From: JACDAN01 sp046729215
Lineage (GTDB): Bacteria; Actinomycetota; Thermoleophilia; Gaiellales; Gaiellaceae
Length of the DNA stretch: 7,779 nucleotides
Assembly (NCBI GenBank): GCA_046729215.1
Contig: JBKPGE010000141.1
Coordinates: 1 to 7,779 of the forward strand
Direction: 5' to 3'
The first letter of the stretch is position 1; each line of letters opens with the position of its first letter. This document shows, in pieces, positions 4,919 through 7,779 of this stretch. The position numbers and the translations under genes were made by a program. The notes beneath the pieces were generated by a model. The model made no database searches. It was not told the origin of the DNA and saw only the letters and a program-made list of their open reading frames with translations.

Positions 4919-5575
4919 GTGCGGGAGCTACGAGCTGGTCTTTGGCATTGGGAGGCACCGCACCCGGACTGGTCGGGGCCGGAGAACGAGGCGCTTCGCC
5001 AGCGCCTCACGGCCATCGCCGAAACGCCGAGCCAGGCGGGCGTCGTCTCGTCCTACGCGATCGACAACGGCGACCAACTGCTGCTGTTCGACCCGCTGGC
5101 CGCGCCAACGGAGATCGTCGAGCTTGCGGCCGACCGCCAGACGGCGATCCTGCTGACGTGCCCGTGGCACGAGCGTGACGCCCACAGCCTGGTGGAACGG
5201 CTCAGCGTGCCGGTGTTTGTGCCCCCGCCCGACGAGGGCAGCCCCGACGTGGCCTGGCTGCTAGCCGGGGACACGGTCGAGGGGCACCTGTTCTCGGCCG
5301 GCGATCGGCTGCCCGTCGGAGTCGAGGCGTTCCCCGGAAGGGAGCCGAACGACGTCGTCCTCTGGATCGAGAACGGCCGTGCGGTCATCGCGGGCGACAC
5401 GCTTGTCGACTTCGGCCAGGGCCTCGAGATCCCGCCCGAGTGGTTACCTGACGGCGTGACGCCAAAACAGGTCACCGAGGGGTTGCGCCCCTTGCTCGAG
5501 CGGCCGGTCGAGCACGTGCTCGCGACCCATGGTGGTCCGACCGACCGAGCCGCACTCGAGCGCGCTCTCGCCTGA
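4919..5575 (+). CDS. Metallo-beta-lactamase-fold protein with degenerate metal site
   Basis: This 218-residue protein has the layout of the metallo-beta-lactamase fold. An early strand pair ends in NGDQLLLFDPL (50-60). The metal-ligand region comes next (LTCPWHERDAH, 79-89), then AGDTLVDFG (158-166) with the Asp ligand position, and the closing ATHGGP (202-207) with the late His. The usual HxHxDH motif is not intact: only H84, D87 and H89 are at or near ligand positions, with Trp and Arg where His is expected. I have a recollection of a PWHxR variant subfamily in actinobacteria, so this may be a subfamily trait and not damage. It may bind one metal or none. The product is probably a cytoplasmic hydrolase-like protein with no signal peptide. 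The substrate is unknown. The start follows from the leaderless promoter. Confidence 0.8.
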   Translation: MRELRAGLWHWEAPHPDWSGPENEALRQRLTAIAETPSQAGVVSSYAIDNGDQLLLFDPLAAPTEIVELAADRQTAILLTCPWHERDAHSLVERLSVPVFVPPPDEGSPDVAWLLAGDTVEGHLFSAGDRLPVGVEAFPGREPNDVVLWIENGRAVIAGDTLVDFGQGLEIPPEWLPDGVTPKQVTEGLRPLLERPVEHVLATHGGPTDRAALERALA

Positions 5576-5658
5576 CGCTTGGCCCGTCGCCTCCGTACCA
5601 AGCCTTCCGAGTAAGTGGTATCAAGATGGAAGAACAAGCGGCCTTGTGGTCGCCGTCC

Positions 5659-6096
5659 TCACCCCGCCTCACGTCGCTCCTCCATCTCCACGAATTCGAC
5701 CGCGCCCCACCTCTTGAAGTTACGGATGTGGCGTCCGACCTCGTAGAAGCCGAGGCGCTCGTAGACCTTGATCGCGCGCTCATTGAACGCAGCGACGTTG
5801 AGGATGATCTTCTTCGGCCTGAAGCGCGCGCGTCCGAACTCGAGGCCGGCGCGACTGAACTCCTCGCCGAACCCACGCCCCGTGAGCTCAGGCTGCAGGC
5901 CGAGCCCGTACTCGAGCGTGTCGCCTACGCGCTCGAAGTAATAGAAGCCGATGAGCCCGCCCGCGTGCCGGACGGCAAAGTAGCGCTCTGGATTCTTGAC
6001 CGGCTCCTGGTCGCTGTCGTAGAAGTCATACGGCGGCGGGTAGCGCCAACACGCGGTTTCGCGAAAGAACGTTGCGTCCGCGGGCTCGATCTTCAC
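5659..6096 (-). CDS. GNAT-family N-acetyltransferase
   Basis: This 145-residue protein should transfer an acetyl group from acetyl-CoA to an amine. The central strand RYFAVRHAGGLIGFYYF (38-54) leads to the acetyl-CoA-binding loop LQPELTGRGFG (67-77), which carries the R/Q-x-x-G-x-G/A signature. Then come a helix (EEFSRAGLEFGR) and the C-terminal LNVAAFNERAIKVYERLGF (99-117), typical of the RimI-like half of the superfamily. The N-terminal segment WRYPPPYDFYD suggests the substrate side. The target cannot be told. The start is GTG, with only GCAG before it; TAGAGT 12 bases upstream on the minus strand may be the -10. The gene converges with the preceding one across 83 bases without a good terminator. 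It appears intact. Confidence 0.87.
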   Translation of the reverse strand: MKIEPADATFFRETACWRYPPPYDFYDSDQEPVKNPERYFAVRHAGGLIGFYYFERVGDTLEYGLGLQPELTGRGFGEEFSRAGLEFGRARFRPKKIILNVAAFNERAIKVYERLGFYEVGRHIRNFKRWGAVEFVEMEERREAG

Positions 6097-6178
6097 CTGC
6101 GCCCGAACACTCTACGCAGCTTTTCATCAGCAAGCGGCAGGGCCCTCGTCCGCTTCGGCACCTGTGACCTGCCCGCTG

Positions 6179-6211
6179 CGCCGCGAGTAGGAAGGACCAA
6201 TAGGCCAGAAC
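6179..6211 (+). repeat. Dispersed intergenic repeat, copy 3
   Basis: CGCCGCGAG plus TAGGAAGGACCAATAGGCCAGAAC matches 7595-7627 in 27 of 33 positions without gaps. AGAAC-GG-GTTCT continues at 6207 as a small palindrome. It lies between the starts of two divergent genes, the acetyltransferase (-) and the methyltransferase (+). Confidence 0.75.
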
Positions 6212-6322
6212 GGGTTCTCGCTCTCTGTCGTGCATTTTGTTACTCAGCCAGCAGGCCAGGCTCGCGAGAGAACGCTCGTCCAGGCGACGTGCGGTCCGGC
6301 CGCGACCGTGGTCGATCAGCCG

Positions 6323-6334
6323 TAGCATCGGTTT
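6323..6334 (+). promoter_or_regulatory. Probable leaderless promoter (-10 TAGCAT)
   Basis: TAGCAT at 6323-6328 is followed by six bases and the ATG at 6335, the same geometry as TAGAAT-N6-GTG at 4907-4919. No Shine-Dalgarno site is present, so the transcript probably begins at the ATG. Confidence 0.55.
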
Positions 6335-6886
6335 ATGAGCTGGGACGAGGGCTTCGCGCATCGGTACGACGAGTGGTCGGCTCCGATGACGGAGGACATC
6401 GCCTTCTACATCGAGCTCGCGAGTGACGCGGACGGCCCGCTCGTCGAGCTTGCTATCAGGAACGGTCGCGTTGCCGTTCCTGTTGCGAAGGCGACTGGTC
6501 GGTCAGTCATCGGAATCGATTCCTCGCCCGCGATGCTCGAGCAAGCGCGCGCCCGAGCCGCTGAGGCGGGAATCGATCTCGACCTGCGCGAAGGCGACAT
6601 GCGCGAGCTGACGCTCGACGAGCAGGCGGCGCTGATCTACTGCCCGTTCCGGTCGCTCCTGCACCTGCCGACCTGGGCCGACCGACGCCGTACCTTCGAA
6701 CGTGTTGCGGCGTCGCTCCGTCCCGGCGGACGGTTCGTATGGAACGCCTTCGCGTTCGATCATCAGATCGCTGCCCGGCTGGACGGACAGCACCAGGAGG
6801 AACCGGTTCCGCACACGATTCGGTACGCCATCGGCGACAACCGGATCGACATTAGGCTCGACGACGGCTCCATGAGCTCGCTGTGA
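6335..6886 (+). CDS. Class I SAM-dependent methyltransferase, cut by an in-frame TGA
   Basis: The open frame gives 183 residues of a Rossmann-fold methyltransferase. Motif I is VELAIRNGRVA (37-47). It is followed by VIGIDSSPAMLEQARARA (58-75) with the acidic residue D62 that usually holds the ribose of SAM, EGDMREL (86-92), IYCPFRSLLHL (101-111), and the post-motif LRPGGRFVWNAF (128-139). The family normally has G at position 42 (ExAxGxGR); here it is Arg, consistent with a G-to-A change and expected to harm SAM binding. TGA at 6884 ends the frame, but homologous-looking sequence continues in frame for 43 codons. The protein is therefore truncated in the last strand pair and probably impaired. 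The small-molecule substrate is unknown. The gene has its own leaderless-type promoter. Confidence 0.78.
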   Translation: MSWDEGFAHRYDEWSAPMTEDIAFYIELASDADGPLVELAIRNGRVAVPVAKATGRSVIGIDSSPAMLEQARARAAEAGIDLDLREGDMRELTLDEQAALIYCPFRSLLHLPTWADRRRTFERVAASLRPGGRFVWNAFAFDHQIAARLDGQHQEEPVPHTIRYAIGDNRIDIRLDDGSMSSL

Positions 6887-7018
6887 TGGGCAAGCAAGAA
6901 CGAATGGCTCGGGCTCCTCGATATCGCGGGGTTTGAGCTCGAGGCTCCCTTCGGTAGCTTCGACAGACAAGCGCTCGACGACGAAAACCGCGAATACGTG
7001 TTCGTCGCCCGCCGCTGA
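6887..7018 (+). pseudogene. Severed C-terminus of the methyltransferase
   Basis: Immediately after the TGA and in the same frame, this reads WASKNEWLGLLDIAGFELEA, then EYVFVARR and a TGA at 7016. That is the usual ending of this methyltransferase group (a helix, then a strand pair with FV). Changing TGA to TGG (Trp) would restore one 227-residue protein ending ...SSLWWASKN. TGA ends several other genes here, so reading it as Trp across the genome is unlikely. Confidence 0.75.
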
Positions 7019-7079
7019 ACGAGAGCAGCCCACGTGACAATTGCGAACGCTCGTCAGGCGAGGCGCTACGACCTGAGCA

Positions 7080-7101
7080 GCGTGGATCAACAGGGCGGAA
7101 C
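7080..7101 (+). repeat. Dispersed intergenic repeat, copy 4
   Basis: GCGTGGATCAACAGGGCGGAAC matches the copies at 4798 and 7606 in 19 of 22 positions each. Its end begins a hairpin, CGGAAC (7096-7101) pairing with GTTCCG (7110-7115). It lies between the methyltransferase and the SnoaL-like gene. Confidence 0.8.
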
Positions 7102-7143
7102 GGGCGGTTGTTCCGGGGTCGAACATCGGCCAGACTCACTGCC

Positions 7144-7584
7144 GTGCCGCCGTCCGGAAACAAAGCCCTTGTTCGGAAGTTCTACGAAGAGGCGTGGGCC
7201 AAGGGCAAGCTTGACGTGATCGACGAGGTCTTCGCCAACGAGTACGTCCGGCACGATCCGCGATCAACGCAGGCGCTCCCTGGTCCAGAGGGAATGAAGC
7301 GGATCACCGCCGACTTCCGCTCAGCCTTCCCCGACCTCCGCTTTAAAGCCGAGATCGTGATCGCGGAAGGCAAGTTCGTCGCTGCGCGGTGGACAGCCTC
7401 AGGCACTCATCTCGGTGCATGGGGCGCGATCGAACCAACCGGGCGAAGCGCAACCTTCTCGGGCGTCAACATCTTCCGCTTCGAGAACGGCAAGGTCGCC
7501 GAGATCTGGAACCACCGCGACGACCTCGGGTTGATGGAGCAGGTTGGAGCAGCGATCTACGCGGGCGCACGGGACGACGACTGA
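7144..7584 (+). CDS. SnoaL-like / ester cyclase family protein
   Basis: This 146-residue protein belongs to the NTF2-like fold as seen in SnoaL polyketide cyclases and the many SnoaL-like proteins of unknown role. It opens with NKALVRKFYEEAWAKGKLDV (helix) and IDEVFANEYVRHDP, whose His-Asp is typical of the family. The middle has GPEGMKRITADFRSAFPDLR. Then follow the curved sheet (AEIVIAEGKFVAARWTASGT), the TFSGVNIFRFENGKVAEIWN block and NHRDDLGLMEQVGA at the end. The GTG at 7144 is chosen because the family begins just before NKALV. The frame is open to 7108, but that extension runs into the region after the repeat. CAGACT seven bases before the GTG may be a -10 for a leaderless transcript. 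It appears complete; the ligand is not predictable, and most such proteins outside antibiotic clusters are uncharacterised. Confidence 0.87.
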   Translation: MPPSGNKALVRKFYEEAWAKGKLDVIDEVFANEYVRHDPRSTQALPGPEGMKRITADFRSAFPDLRFKAEIVIAEGKFVAARWTASGTHLGAWGAIEPTGRSATFSGVNIFRFENGKVAEIWNHRDDLGLMEQVGAAIYAGARDDD

Positions 7585-7601
7585 CGCGGCCTTCCGCCGC
7601 G
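7585..7601 (+). other. Short GC hairpin after the SnoaL-like gene
   Basis: CGCGGC (7585-7590) and GCCGCG (7596-7601) pair around CTTCC just after the stop codon. No T tract follows. The right arm is the first part of the adjacent repeat copy, so this may belong to the repeat and not be a terminator. Confidence 0.45.
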
Positions 7602-7627
7602 AGGAGCGTGGATCAATAGGACAGAAC
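7595..7627 (+). repeat. Dispersed intergenic repeat, copy 5
   Basis: CGCCGCGAG plus GAGCGTGGATCAATAGGACAGAAC is the fullest copy. It shares 27 of 33 bases with 6179-6211 and 19 of 22 with 7080-7101. AAC-TGA-GTT follows. It lies between the ends of the SnoaL-like gene and the convergent minus-strand gene at the window edge. Confidence 0.8.
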
Positions 7628-7652
7628 TGAGTTGTCGACGAGAGGGCGCGAG

Positions 7653-7779
7653 CTAGGCCTCGAGGTCGTCGCTCAGGAAGAACGTGGCCATCGCGCCTGT
7701 CGTGCCGGCCACGAAGAGCACGCCCCAGATCTCGAACAGGATGTTCAGGACGCGCCCGCCGGTGGTCAACGGGTTCTTC
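7653..7779 (-). CDS. C-terminus of a membrane protein, possibly a potassium channel (partial)
   Basis: The minus strand from the window edge reads KNPLTTGGRVLNILFEIWGV, then LFVAGTTGAMATFFLSDDLEA and a TAG at 7653-7655. One long hydrophobic helix is preceded by TTGGRV and ends in a short acidic tail. The order TxxGRV, helix, small-residue turn, then ATFF resembles the last (S6) helix of potassium channels, where TxxGR follows the TVGYGD filter by a few residues, as in PTTVQGRLIGM of the channel at 3309-3665. The filter would lie just outside the window, so the assignment is inference. The N-terminal part is missing. Confidence 0.5.
   Translation of the reverse strand, partial: KNPLTTGGRVLNILFEIWGVLFVAGTTGAMATFFLSDDLEA

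Noticed and set aside
4536..4958. Minus-strand frame of 140 codons across the 4612-4918 gap
   Set aside because: Overlaps copy 4 and the start of the MBL gene in antisense; basic, low-complexity composition. A remnant cannot be fully excluded.
5626..6426. Plus-strand frame of 266 codons
   Set aside because: Antisense to the acetyltransferase and overlapping the methyltransferase start; no recognisable domain.
6884..6886. TGA decoded as Trp or selenocysteine
   Set aside because: TGA is the normal stop of the MBL, SnoaL-like and other frames here. No SECIS-like hairpin is evident, and Trp, not Cys, fits the family at this site.

Overview
The window is high-GC DNA with GTG starts, weak Shine-Dalgarno sites and two apparent leaderless promoters, which suggests an actinobacterium. 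Several short gene families look to me like those of soil Thermoleophilia (Gaiellales/Solirubrobacterales type), but this placement is inference from sequence style, not a database match. No rRNA, tRNA, transposase, phage gene or CRISPR array is visible.

Layout. 1-302: no gene; one partial copy of a dispersed repeat. 303-536 (-): small unknown ORF. 588-1496 (+): secreted trypsin-like serine protease, followed by a textbook UUCG-loop terminator. 1602-1796 (-): frameshifted copy of a small protein family (here called KLE/DDAD). 1889-2752 (-): exported TolB-like beta-propeller. 2890-3087 (-): short ORF ending in an SSB-like acidic tip (DDDEVPF). 3011-3665: broken voltage-gated-type potassium channel whose N-terminal segment is inverted. 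3726-4611 (+): tandem degenerate copies of the KLE/DDAD family with a small membrane protein between them. 4919-5575 (+): metallo-beta-lactamase-fold protein. 5659-6096 (-): GNAT acetyltransferase. 6335-7018 (+): SAM methyltransferase with an in-frame TGA. 7144-7584 (+): SnoaL-like protein. 7653-7779 (-): C-terminus of a membrane protein, probably a second channel, cut by the window edge.

There is no evident pathway; the genes look like independent accessory units. Two patterns stand out. First, decay is concentrated: the channel, the four KLE/DDAD copies and the methyltransferase carry about seven indels, two in-frame stops and an inversion, while five other genes (about 3.3 kb) show none. 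Second, a 22-33 bp repeat (core GGATCAAYAGGRCRGAAC) occurs at least five times in the same orientation and only between genes. In the right half, consecutive copies frame one or two whole genes each, which resembles a cassette arrangement.
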